Both the position numbers and the translations under genes were made by a program. Positions 25,301-38,500 of a DNA stretch of 64,000 nt are shown piece after piece. The DNA lies in the NCBI GenBank assembly GCA_003254905.1, contig QANU01107566.1, forward strand, positions 359,264 through 423,263, read 5' to 3'. The DNA is from Nissolia schottii (Eukaryota > Streptophyta > Magnoliopsida > Fabales > Fabaceae). Every line of letters begins with the position of its first letter. Within the stretch, counting starts at the first letter, position 1. The notes under the pieces were generated by a model. That model saw only the letters and a list, made by a program, of their open reading frames with translations. It made no database searches and was not told where the DNA came from.

Positions 25301-28300
25301 TTCAAAATTTAATCAAATAGAAGTAGAGATCTCTTTTCTTTTCTTCTAATAGAGCGTTCAAGAAATTTTATGTGCTACTATTTCAAAATAGGAAATACCA
25401 ATGGTTAAGTATGGTAGAACCCTAAAAAGCTACTTGAAAATAGTTGTGGCTTGTTTGTTTAAGATCCAATAAGATTTGACCTATTTATTAAATAAGTCAA
25501 GTCAAGACTTTTAAAAAAGTCTTTTTAATTAAATAAGTCAAGTCATAAGCTATAAATAAAAGTCTATTAGGCCTAATGTTAGCTCAAAAAAATATAAAAT
25601 CTTATCTTATTTTTATAATTTAACTTAATCAAATTCAAAATTTCTATTCCTTCTCATCTTTCTCACTCTCTCAAATACCTTTATGTACATTGGTGTCACC
25701 ACGGTCAACATCTTTTCTTGTGCAATCTCATTGAGTTCAAGTTATCATCACAATATTTAATTGTATTAATTTGTTTTCTCTTGTCGTATCAATTCAATTT
25801 TTGTGGAGTGGTATTTTTTTTTAACTACTTGTATGATTTATCTTCTTTCATGCTTATTATGACTTTGTCAAATTTAAATGGCAAAAGAATATCATTTTTT
25901 GTATTTTTTATTAATGACAATTAGATACACAATAAGTAAAGTTTCATTGATAAATAATATCTAAACTTTTTTTTATTTTAAGTAGACTTTTAAATAAACT
26001 TCAAGCATTTTAAAAAATCATGATGGGTCTTAAAAAAATAGCTTATAGCATATAGTAGGTTTACGCTCAGGCTGAATAGTTTTGAAACAGATAGTAGTTG
26101 TTTTAACCAAAACCTATAACCCGGCCTATTTCTACCGTTATCTATACAGTTCTATGAAGATAAATTATTATGTATTGGTAATGTAATAGTCAAATAAATC
26201 ATTTTATATGAAAAAAAATTTTAATAATAAATAAGAGAGTTAATTATTTTTTTTATTATGTGTCAAAATTTAATTAAAAAACCTTATAAAAAAATTACAC
26301 AATAACTACATAACAATTAAATTTCATTTCTTTACGTATAAAACAAACACATTACTATATATTAAGCTTTCTTTTTAATTGCAAACTGACACTAATGTAA
26401 TTACCAATAATAATATAATGCAAAAGCACAAAAGAGAAAGAAAGGGATCTTTTCAATCAAATACTGACACGGAATACGTGATACGTGATTGGAATACAAA
26501 TTGGAGAGACTCTTGGTATCAAACCACAACTGACAAATGCCAAGGGAACCCTAAGCTCTATATGCTAAATAAACAATCATTTTAATAACTAGTAATTATC
26601 TATATTATTGAATTAGTTCACTTATTCTCTTGAAGCTTCCATTTTGGCATCCGGGGGTACAAATCATCCGTACACCTATTGCTAAGCCCTCCTATAATTA
26701 AATCATCCGTATACCTGTTGCTGCTTTTTTACTTTCTTTCTGCCTTAATTTATCATTACGTACAACTGTTACGGGCCTTTTAATTATATTATTGCCCTAT
26801 CTCAGGAGCAATCCCTTTCAACATACCCCCTTTTATTTCAGTTCAGTGTAACAGTGCCACAAATTTAGCTGATGATAGTTAAACACACTGACACACATGC
26901 TCTCTCTCTCTCTCTCTCTCCCCAATAACACTTGTTTCCTTTTTTCTATATAAAATTTTCGGATGATCTAGCTTGGATTTTCACCATCAACCTTGCTACT
27001 TTAATATATTAAAAAGTATAAATATATTGTTACTTTTCTACCATATATCATTAGATTATAAAAGAGGTGACACGATATCTTTTAATATATTAAGTAAGAT
27101 TTTTGTTTCACCGTTAATTTTCACATTTTCAAGTACTTAGATATGCTTCACATTCTTAATAATTATAATAATCTCTATCAATTTGAGTACTATCACAGAC
27201 TACAAATTCATGTTATTATGATAATACTTGGAACCATATTTATAAAACGGTAGAGCTCATGATGAATCATAATATAGTAAATTATACACATTTGTAAGAG
27301 GATTATCAAATTGTATTGTCATGATATAATTTATCTAAACTATACAGCTATTTTGTAATTTAACTTATTTGATATAATATGAGAGGAGAATGTTCTAATT
27401 GGTCCATAAACATTTTATTGGTGTAGTCCCTCAACAATAAAAATCTTCAATTAGTTCTTGATTATTTTTATTATCTTTCCATCTTAAATATTTAAAAATT
27501 AATGAGGATAACGTTTAAAATGTTCAAAAATTAATTGAAGATTTATTTTTAAGGAATCCGTGTAGATACTTATAAAAATTTAATTACTCAGAGCATTAAT
27601 CCTAATCGGTATTTATAAGCCATTGTGGACCCCAGTAGTAGTAGCAAGTACAGGAAGAAGAGCACACCAGGCAGGAGTGCCGTTCTTTTTGACCTTCACA
27701 TTGCTTTTTATTTATGAAGCATTGCAATGCAATGCAATGCAAATTGTGAGACTGTGGAGTAAGTAGAATAGGTATATAGTGTAGAGCAAAGAAGATCTTC
27801 CCCCAGCAAACCATATCAATGCAAACGAAAGGACACAGTGCCTGCCCTTTCTATAGCTATAGCTACTACTTAGTAGCTGAGATGAGATTGCACCTGTCTC
27901 TTACCCTTCCTCCTCCTCTACCTATATATCATTAGGACTACTACAAACCTATCTTATCCATCAACAACACTGCCTTTACCACCAAAAGCGCCATAAAGGA
28001 ACACTTGCATGGACTCAACCCCCCCCCCCCTTTTTTTTCAATAATGGGTTGAAAGATTAGAAAAATAGATAGATGAGAAAGAAAAGTGTATTACGTAATT
28101 TGCGAGCAGATCTTAAACACTGTCAGATTTATGACTCGTGAATCGTGTGAGTAGCTAAGTCATCATTGTCATGCACACGTGATAAAGTCGCTCCTCCCCC
28201 ACCCCTCCCCTCCCCTCCATGCTATCAGAATTTTGTTGTCCAAAATTTATGTATGGTAAGGAGCAGCGACCCTGAATCCAAAACCTCCAGATATTATTAT

Positions 28301-29100
28301 ATGATAATTGAACCAGCCAGCAGCAGCTGAAGCCTGCACAGACAACACATTAACAATGCTTTTTCAAATTTGATCCCCTCTGGCTCTGAGCAACAGAGGG
28401 ATTCTTGGATACTGAATTAAGGGCATGGCATCTAAGAAATTCCTCTCAGGAATATGTTCGTAGGAAAAAGTTTTTTTGACACAAATTTATCTCTTCAAAT
28501 TTACACACATTTATAATAAAGTTAATAAAACTTAAAATATTTCATTTTCCTTTAGAACTCTACTTGCAAACACATCCTAAATAAATAAATACAAAATATT
28601 TTATATGGACTTAAAAAAAAAATTGAATTTCATTTTTAGAGACCAAAAGCACTTAAAAATTGTATCTGCTTTATCTATTAGAAGTAAGTATAAAAGATTA
28701 AGTAGGAAAAAAATGGATAATCGAAGAAAGAAATATAAACTTGATAACCAAAACCTCTTCTGCTCACCCACAAAAAAAGAGAAAACAAAGCCTATTTGCT
28801 CATCACCATCTAAAAACACTAAAACCAAAAGCAAATTATAAGTCTATATTCAAGAAAAATTCTTGTATAACACCTCATGTTTAGATACACTTAACAACAA
28901 TAAAATTGATAGAACCAAGGTGTTAAAATTTGCGAAATCTATGTGATTAAATATACAGGGTGTTAGAATTACATATCTGCAAGAATCTACCCTGAATTCA
29001 ATCAGGATACGATTCCTTGGAGAAAATCCCCAAAACCATTTGTATAACGACACATGTAACCAACGTACATGCTGCAAATTTAATTACCGAAGAATGAAAC
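22333..29100. other. Gene-free region between repeats and the TAF2 3' end
   Basis: About 6.8 kb, very AT-rich up to 24000, with no credible coding region. Frames near 24400-24740 and 28600-28840 are short and AT- or lysine-driven. A (CT)n run lies at 26900-26921, a GCAAT pentamer repeat at 27719-27740 and a C-run at 28020-28030. A degenerate hAT-like remnant may span roughly 25440-26150, on the basis of GGCCTATTT-type words. Confidence 0.5.
27395..27589. mobile_element. Small inverted-repeat MITE candidate
   Basis: The two halves are imperfect inverted repeats: AATCTTCAATTAGTT on the left pairs with AATTAATTGAAGATT on the right, and both ends contain TAATT words. About 195 bp, non-coding. 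No clear target duplication was found. Confidence 0.4.
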
Positions 29101-29555
29101 ATGTCACCACACGAAAATCAGAGTCAAAAACGTCATGATGAAACAAATAAGTCGTTCTAACGAATCTAACGGTACAAAACCTAAGGGTAACATTACAAAC
29201 AATACTTTCGAGAACAATACAACAAAGTTACAAATTTACAACTGAATCCCAAGCGAGCAACCAACCAAGTCATAGTAAGCTCCAGTTACAAGACCATTAC
29301 TCGGCCATGAAGAAAGCCAGGTCTCATCCGTTGATAACACTCCAAATTACCATATGATTGTGATTGTAACCATATAAAAATATCACTAAAACCAGATGAA
29401 AGTAGCTAACAAATAAAAAGCTCATTGAATCAACAATTGTAAGTGCCTAAAATGTCTACTACTCCGCCAGATATCTAAGAAAAATCAAACAGAAAACATG
29501 AAGGGCGTTGTAATTTCATTCCAACATCAACGAATTAAGGAACAAATTTAATTCT

Positions 29556-32500
29556 CTATGACTTGCTGAGCATTTGGTTTTTAAATTTAATTCGAAATTT
29601 TGGAGCACCAGATGTACCTTCTGATGCCTCGGGTTTGGAATCAACCCTTCTCACTTCTACTCTAGAACTATTTCCGCTGGGTTCAACGGCTTTTGGTTGT
29701 CTTGCAACATCCACTTCAGGTTCCTCTTTCTGGCTCGACAAGTCGACGGATGATCTTTTTGCTTCATCACTCCGCAGTTTTGCCATGTCTTTTTCCTTGC
29801 GTTTCTTCTCTTTCTTCAATCGTTTTCGCTCTAAATATTCTGGATTGTCATGGCGTCCTTTATGATCATCCCGCTTGTCCCGCTTCCGTTTCTTCTCCTT
29901 GCTCTTGTGCTTTTCTTTCCCACGGCCAGATACTTCTTTACTCAATGATTCCCCATCCGGATCACGCCTTGGAACTGAAAGAGTTTGAAGGCTAGCATAT
30001 CGCCGGGCATCAGCATCTACATTGTTGTCCTGGATGATGCTAGATGACGACGGATCCTCTGGCAGAGGTTGTGAATAAACTACACTTGAATCAGCAGTGC
30101 ATTGGAGTTCTTTGACCAATTCATCACCATCGCTCAAAAACTTTGCACTACCAATGCTGGCAGTCATGCGTGAACCATGATCATGCCAAGAATTAACTTC
30201 CTCAATATTGTGATTACCAATGCTATGCGTCTCTGGGAAATTCCTTTGGGGGGCATCTACAGAAACTGAACTGCTAGCTGCGTGATCCATTTGATTATCA
30301 GTATCAGCCCTGCTGGTGGCAGCAGAAGATTGTTTAACCCTGATTTTAATTGACTTCTTCCGTTCATGGCTATTGGATACAGTATCGGCTTCCTTAGAAA
30401 CTTCATTGCGAGCTTCCATGGGTGCAGCTTCCACTGGTGCTTCCGGGGGAAGTCCTGTAAATACCACCTTGGGAGTCTCAATTGGTGGTTCCTTAAGCGC
30501 TTCAACATGCACTTCATAGGGAGCTTCAAGAAGTGTGTCCTTACAAGCTTCATCGAGTGGATCCTTGGGAGCTGCATCATGTGCTGCATCTGCAGGAGCT
30601 TCATCAAGTGCATCCCGCAAACCCTCAGTCATGGCCAAATCTTGTTTAAGATTCTGGGTAGAGGTTGGCAACTCCAAATGTTTACTATCTGAATCAAGAA
30701 CAAATGTGTTCTTCTGATAGTTACAAGCTTCTGTAAGACTCATATGCAACGTTCTATTTCCTCTGGGAACCCCATGCAGAGTTGGGGGTCTGCACAAAAG
30801 CATAGATTAAATTCATAATCAGATTTTTCTTTTAAATGTAACAAATAAACTTCAGAATATATTGAAGGCCCATCAAACAAAGATATCAACATCTAAATAA
30901 ACACACAGAAATGGACAAAGAAAAAAGAACCAAGGTAATGAAAACTGAAAAGCATAGCCCTAAAAGACACTCCGAAAAAGTTCCAACCCTCCAAAAACCA
31001 GAATGCACAAACTGTGTAGAAGAAACCCCCTTCAAATTGAAATTAGATTTAGTCACTGCTAACCACCAAAAACAGCTGAAAGAAATGTTTTGCAACATTC
31101 AAATTCCAATGAACTCAATGGTTCATGAATGGACTCAATGGAGAAAGTATATATCATACCAATAAAAAAAAGTACCAACAAAATCTTTTCTATACGAGGC
31201 CAGAGAAACCCAGTACAAAATCACAAATAACCACTTTAGTTTTCATGCAAGTATACATACACAAAATATTAGCTAGAAAATTAGCAGTTAGCTTTTCATG
31301 TCAAGGAGGAGGATATAATAGAGATATTTGTACCTTCTTGCAAGTATTTGTAATATACTGAACAAGTAGTGACGGAGAAAAACATTATTAAATGCCATAC
31401 GCCCTTCCATTAAACAGAGCAACGAGACAAAAGTTTGGCCTGATATTTCATCATTTGAACCCAATCCATCTCTCATCTGACATAGCCTCGTAACATGGGT
31501 GGCTAGTTTTAACTGCCCTGCAATCAAGCAGCGTAATTTTTCCTACACGTTATTAACAGGAAGCTAAATATGAAAAATGAAAGAAATGGTAAATAGAAAC
31601 AGAGGAAGGACTCGTGCAGACAGTATGGAGTCATGGGATCAAATAATAAAATTGTGTAGAGAATAAACCTCAACGCAAAGATAAGGTTGCTACCTTGTGA
31701 CCTAGAAGTTAAGGGTTCAAATTTTGGAACCACCACTTCGTTTGTGGGGATTAGACTGCATATATTTACCCTCTCCAACCCTAATAGGTGAGAGCCTCGT
31801 GCACTTGGCCTCCCTTCTTTATTATGTAGATATGGTCTCTCATGAGTTTAACAACTCAATCTTATTTGATTAATTTTGAAGTAAAAACTAGTTCAAAGAT
31901 ATAACAAGATTGAAACAACAAAAATTAATATTGAACCCATCCAAAACAATTTTAACAAACAAAATATGCAACTTTAGATAGATTTTTCTGAACCTATTTT
32001 CTAGTTTGCCAAACAAAACCATGGATTCCTAGGGAAAGGATCAACAACCTCTTAAGGAAGGCTCATCCTGAACATATTTGATAAATAAAAGTAAGGCTGC
32101 ATCAACACCCTTGCAGTGGAATTCAAGATCAAGAAGCGCTCTGCTTGCTTCAATTCGAACTTGCCACATTGCCTTTAGGTTCCTAAAAGGATTTACAAGT
32201 TCATACACACGATCCTGCAGAAAGCTCAAGCATTAGATATTTTTCATGTCGACCTTTGAACAGCAGCTTGAAGCAGGCTAAAAAGTCACTTACAAGAGGA
32301 ATAAACCCTGAAAGCTTGAGAGCAATCTGAGTCAATGTCCGGATACAACTGATAGTCAAGATTCCATTGTAGCTTGGCATGAGACTGGCAAAAGACATTT
32401 TCAGAAATGTAAATTTCATTACAATTAAAATTGATAAATCAATCACACTTAGTAAGAGATGTGGCATTCCACCTATCAAATTGTAAAAGCCGATCAATGC

Positions 32501-35500
32501 GCTTAAGTAGGGACGACAATAGGAGGATACTCTGTCATCAGCAAGTCGGAAAAGAAGCCTAATTGTCAAAATTAAGTTGACTTATGTTCACAAATATATC
32601 ATATTATTGATTATGATAAAGAAAGTGAACCATATCAAATATAAAATATAAATTAACAGTTACATAAAATATACAGAATCAGTCAATTGACCTTTGCATG
32701 GTTATTAACAAAGTGAGAATTGCACAACTTAAGATCAAATTTATCACCAACAAATTGTCAAACCAATCTTTTAAATTCAAAATTTGTTGTTTTAGTTAAT
32801 AATTCTGTACTTAGAGGTTTGAGATTAGAAAAATTAACAAAAGACATAGCAAGCTCAGATCAGTATATTAAACCAAGCAGGTAATTGTGAGAGTCAGCAA
32901 GAATAAGTCCATGAACCTGTTGCCCAAACTCAAGCTCGCCAACTGACTGGACCAATGCAGCAAGCCAGAAGACATCTGAGTAAGGGTTCCCGTTGTTGTC
33001 ATTGTACTGCAAAAAAATAGGACAAAAATGACATGAGCCACAAAGCTATTGAACTTTTATAGAACAAGAAGTAAACTTCTGAAAAATAGCAATCTCACTG
33101 CCATACCAATGCGATTATGTATGACGACAGAACTAGGAGTAACCAAAAATTATTCATCATAGCAACAGCATAAAGAAGCAAAGAACCAACAGAACTAGCA
33201 AAGGTTAGATGATTGTCCTAGTTTTGGGTAGTAGAATTCTACAGATGTCAGATACAATGTAATGATAGAAGTGGCTAGCACGGGCAAATTTATTTAAAAA
33301 CTCAATCAGTTTGAGTCTCGTATTTTTAAGACGGTTCAAGAATGAATGTCTGGAAAAGCCAAATGCTTCATGGCCATCTCTCTATAAGTACATCTTGTAC
33401 ACTGCAAAGACTCAACTTGATCCCCAGGGGATTAGAAAATTCAGTTCATTCGAAATAAATTCCCCTGGTCTATGATTAGAATCTTTGGCATCTTTAAAAA
33501 AAGAGAGAAAGATTACTAAAAACATATATGAAATCAAAGCCAATACCAAGTGATCAATGGTCAAGTGTCATATCCATTTGTTACAAGGCAACATTGAACA
33601 GATAACTAATTTTAACCCAAGTTTCCAACAAATTTATTCATTAAGATAACTTAAAAGATGAACAAAGTTCATTTAAAAGGAACTTTATTTACATCTTCAA
33701 GCCGAAGTCCATTTGATGGATGTAATATGTAGCTGCTGATAGTACTGTCATGAGTTAAGTTCAGATGAAGAAATTAACACAAGCAGCAGAAAGTATGCAA
33801 TAACCTTCAATAGCTGTAAAACAAATTCGACAGCCTCTCTAGGGCTTTTCTTGTCTGCAGCTCTGACCATAGCTACGGCATGTGGAATGGCCTACAATAG
33901 CCAATTATTAAATAAAGAAACAGTTGCAAGATGTTTTCTTCAAAAAATAAAACGAAATAAAAAAATAAAATAAGAAACAGTAGTATCTAACAAGCCAGCA
34001 GAATCCACATGCCACTAAATCATAGGATGCACGAACGATAGACATAATGCAAGGATATTTTAAACAAATATCCAATTGAGGCAACAACAAAAAAAAAATG
34101 ACAGAAAATACAGATATGACACAGAATTTTATTATGCAATTCTCAAACAGAAATGAAACAACTGCAGACATTAAGCATTGGAAATCAACAAAAAAGTGCA
34201 GTATGGTTATTCTCAAATGTATGTTCAACAAGAATGCCCTGGGATTTTGAACATCGGCAGAGTTGTAGGCTTTGAACAGATGAAACCAATAGCTAACAAT
34301 CCAGTACTAGTAAGCAGATAAGTAGATAAATCTATTAACTCCTACATTTTGAGACTAGGGACATTCACTCCTTTGCATTCTATCCTTAAACACATCAGCT
34401 CTATATTTATCTCGCTCATATCGTCCCCTTCCTCCAAGTCAAGATACTCTATTGTCTTTTCTTCATCTCAATCCTTCAGTTTCATGTCTCAATTTTTATT
34501 CAACTAGAGTATCAAAACCATACTCAAATCTCTCCACAAAAATTGACATCCTCCTCTAGGTGTTAAATAATTTCACAAAATTTAGTGATTTTGGGTTAAC
34601 TGCAGAGTTAAGATGTCAAGGACGCACAGAAAGAACGTAAAGTGGAACATTCAGTATTCCATTCCCACAAAAAATTACCCTTTCATTTATTGTTTACAAA
34701 AATTAGAAAAAAAAATTAAAAACCAACCGTTGGTGATTCGAGTGTTATTTTAACTTTATGGAGAACTTCCTTTAAAGGGGCACCATTTGGATTTCTCCCT
34801 TAACATCTCTATACATAGCCACAAATTAACCATGTCGTGAGGCTGAAGCCCCCTTTAGTCTATTTGGTACAAATTGCCAAAACGATTATAGAATAGAGGG
34901 GAATTGCACCTGTGACGATTATTAACAAAGAGATGAGAAATATGTCTTTTCCACAACATACCCTTAAACAACTTCCTCTAGAAATTTGATTTTTTATTCA
35001 GTATTAATGCACTATAAAAGAGGAAAATGATGCAAATACTGAAAGTTGCAACTCGCATGTGCACAGTTGCACACTGTCATTAGAATTCATAGCTTGGCTT
35101 AAAAAAAGTAGATATTGACAAATACTAATAGAAGCAATTCACACGTATCATTTGCATAAAAGGCTAGTAACTAGAATAAAAAAATAATATTTAAAAAAAA
35201 AAAAACATGAGATGGCTCCCCAGTAAAATTTATAAAATATTCAGAACACACGTAATCACAAGCAAATTTCAATCACATCACAACAGGCATAACTTCATAC
35301 AAATCCTACCTCCTTTCATTACCTCAAGAACAAAATACTCAGCAAAATCATGAAAATCATTCGGCCTGGAAAAAGTAGTAGATAACAAAAAATTGTCAGT
35401 TCATATTGTCAAAGTGAAATGAGACAAAATGAAAGAATAATTTTAGGAGTCATACTTTGGAAGTCCAATGTCAGAGTCAAACCTTCGACTCTTGTAAAAT

Positions 35501-38500
35501 TTAACCAAATGGAGCAGGCCAGCAAAATCAGTTTCCTGCTAGTCAACGAAATGGTGTCAAAACGTGATATTAAACCATCATGAAAAAGATTACCACCAGC
35601 ATTTCTCAACCTTTCAACAGTAATTTGAAGTGGTATTAGGAATTCAAGTTTAAAAGATGAAATTTACTGATATTCACGCAACAGTTACTTGACATTTGGC
35701 ACCATACTGATTCATCAACTTCACTAATGAATTTCAAAGTCTAAGTGTAGCCTGGCATTTTTACAACGTACTTACCAACACAAAACTTACTTTTGGAGTT
35801 GAACATTCTACAAAATGTGGGGAAAAAAATTGAGAAAATGAATAGTTTTTTCTTAGGTACAAAGATTTACATGTAATAATACTCAGTAAGTTATCAAAAG
35901 CCAATAACTACATCAAAAAGATCTAACAACATTGAAATTATACCATAAAATTAAGGATGGCCTACTTGATTCACACCCTGCTTATGAAATTAATATGTAT
36001 TTTGCAAGCAATTGATGTTTTAAAAATTCATACAACAATACCTCAGATGCTGAACTTGCCAATGCAAATGCTGCTTCAATTCGTACTCGCCAGAAAGCCT
36101 TGAGTTAAGACCACAAAACTCAAGAAGTTAACTTAAGATTTAAAAGCAAATAGTGAAACTAATGTACAATAAAGAAGGAATCATTACCTTGGAGTCGGTG
36201 AGAAAATTGTTTAGGGCATTTACAACAGAAAATGATAGCTGGGGCAATGCCTCCAGGGTTGCAATTGCTTGTGCCTGAGCAATAACATCTTTGTCCTTCT
36301 CTAATTGATTAATCTGAAGAACATATCCACTATCTTTAATCAATGAATTTACCCAATTACAATAGTAAATATAATACTAAAAAAGGAAGGATCTCTTTGT
36401 GATATGTCAAGGAGTCATACAGAAGCAAGTGAAGATAATACAAATACCACCGGTCGTGTTTAACATTGCTGTGTAAGTTTTTTTGGTATTATTGATCGAA
36501 GCTGATGAAACCTCGACATATTAAATATTCAAACTAAATAACAAGAACCAGACAAGGAAAGTATTAGGACCAAAGTAGTTCTTAGAATTGAGTGGGTGTA
36601 ATTCAACCCAAAAGCTAACTCAAGGAAGAAGGTTGCCCAAGATCTTATAAAGGCTACCTAGCCATATTCTTAAGCAATTGTAGGACTTAATATGCCCCCG
36701 TCACGCCCAAGACTCGTATGGAGCATGAGGTTTGCAGGATTGGATATATGAATTTTGATTACTAATGATGTGTTTAATACAGGTACTATTTTGTTCTTGA
36801 GCATTTGTATGTACGCTGCATAAATTGCATAACATTTGTTGATATTATTTTATAGAGGCCATCTCGCTATCCACCATCACATTGTTGGAGTTGGCTACTC
36901 CATACCACTGTCCGGGATTGATTACTATGATTAGGACATTCATTTGAATACATGACAATAAAGATATAAAGGAACTATCATAAGAACTAGAAATCATATG
37001 TGCGGGCGCACGTGTGTGTATATATAGAGAGAGATTAAGAAAAAGTTGATATTATTGCAATGGGATTCAAGACAATGTGTCAAGAACCCTGGAAAATACA
37101 GAGACTGATGCATTATTGTGAAGAAGATAGAGCACTCCTCAACTCTCCAAAACTCAACCTATCCTTATTTATATTCCCTGCCCAATGTAACTAACACTTT
37201 TAACTAATAGTTCCTACGAGAACCCACAAACTAGGACTTAAACAACTGAGCATACGCAATGACAATAATAGGCTAGCAAAACACATTATGATAATAAAGC
37301 TAGAGCAGTAAAATATTGACCATTAGTCCAGTAAAATATTAAATCCGCAATCTCATCCTTACCCACATCTGAACTGGTTGATTAAAATTAATCTCAGCAA
37401 GGTATTCCATGTCAGGGTCTGCTCTGATCCATAATAAAGGGGACTCCGTACTGCTACATCAAAGAAAAACATCAGAAACTCAATTAACAACAAACGTCAA
37501 TGAAGTTAATGGAAAACAATATACCTGGAGCGTATATCAACGGAAGGCATGTCACCATTATCATCAGAGCCATCAAGTTTCAAACCTTTCTTAGGCTTCT
37601 GAAAACGTCTAGCAGCAAGCCTTGAGTGGCATTGTATTTCCAATAGTTGCCATGCTTCTCCAGCCATCGGAAGAATTGGATGGTCGTACATACCATCAAG
37701 TTCATATACCCTGATACTCATCATTCCAGGCCATCCAGTGTCTCCATCTCTATTTTCAGTATCTGCATTAATATTATCAAGACCAGATGTACTTGAAGTC
37801 TGTGATGCTGTGCATCCCCGCAACACAGCCATCTCAACAATGTTCTTCCTTTTGTTGTAGGAAAACCCCATCCTTAGCAGCAGCAAAAAGTAACGGATAA
37901 TAATATGAACAGATGAAAGCATCCAAAAATGAAATAAAAAGTGATAAGTGGATCATTATTTTACACCTTAAAACAGGACATCCACATGAACCGACCCACC
38001 GAGGGAAGAAATCTTTAAGAAATGGACGTTCAAGATTTCCAATCTTATTCGCAAAATGTCGAAACTGCATATTAAAATATATCAATAAATGAAATTCAAC
38101 CATCAGGTCCACATTATATTGACAGACTGTAAAAAAACCATCAAGATCTAGAGCAAACATCAACAAATTAAGACATTAAACATCAGAGATCACAACTACA
38201 TATTTATGAACTTTATCCTATCTTCCTTTATGAAAGCAACTTTAAGGTAACTTAAATACTTCATCCTTTAGCTTGTCCATTTCAGTTTTTTTTTTAAGTC
38301 TTCTGTGATCAAGAAAAATCCTGAGAGCAACACAGAGGGTGTCCTATGGAAAACACTAAAGATGTAAGGACTCTATCCAACATATTCAAGCAATAAAAGA
38401 CATGTACTATAGAGCAATGGCCGATGTGCGAACTCAATATGATGACCAGATTTTCTAGTAACAAAGTTTTCGCCAAGGTTCCACTTCCACTCTGTTCCAA

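Noticed and set aside
28601-28841. Overlapping frames of 77-78 codons on both strands
   Set aside because: Lysine- or phenylalanine-rich mirror frames from AT-biased DNA.
30257-30717. Several frames of 60-118 codons
   Set aside because: Shadows of the repetitive last TAF2 exon in other frames or on the other strand.
37115-37140. Partial resemblance to miR156 (GAAGATAGAGCAC)
   Set aside because: Lacks the full mature sequence and no hairpin partner was seen; it lies in intronic repeat-like DNA.
36960-37250. Possible long-terminal-repeat-like fragment in TAF2 intron 14
   Set aside because: No paired repeat, primer site or coding part could be seen, so no element was called.
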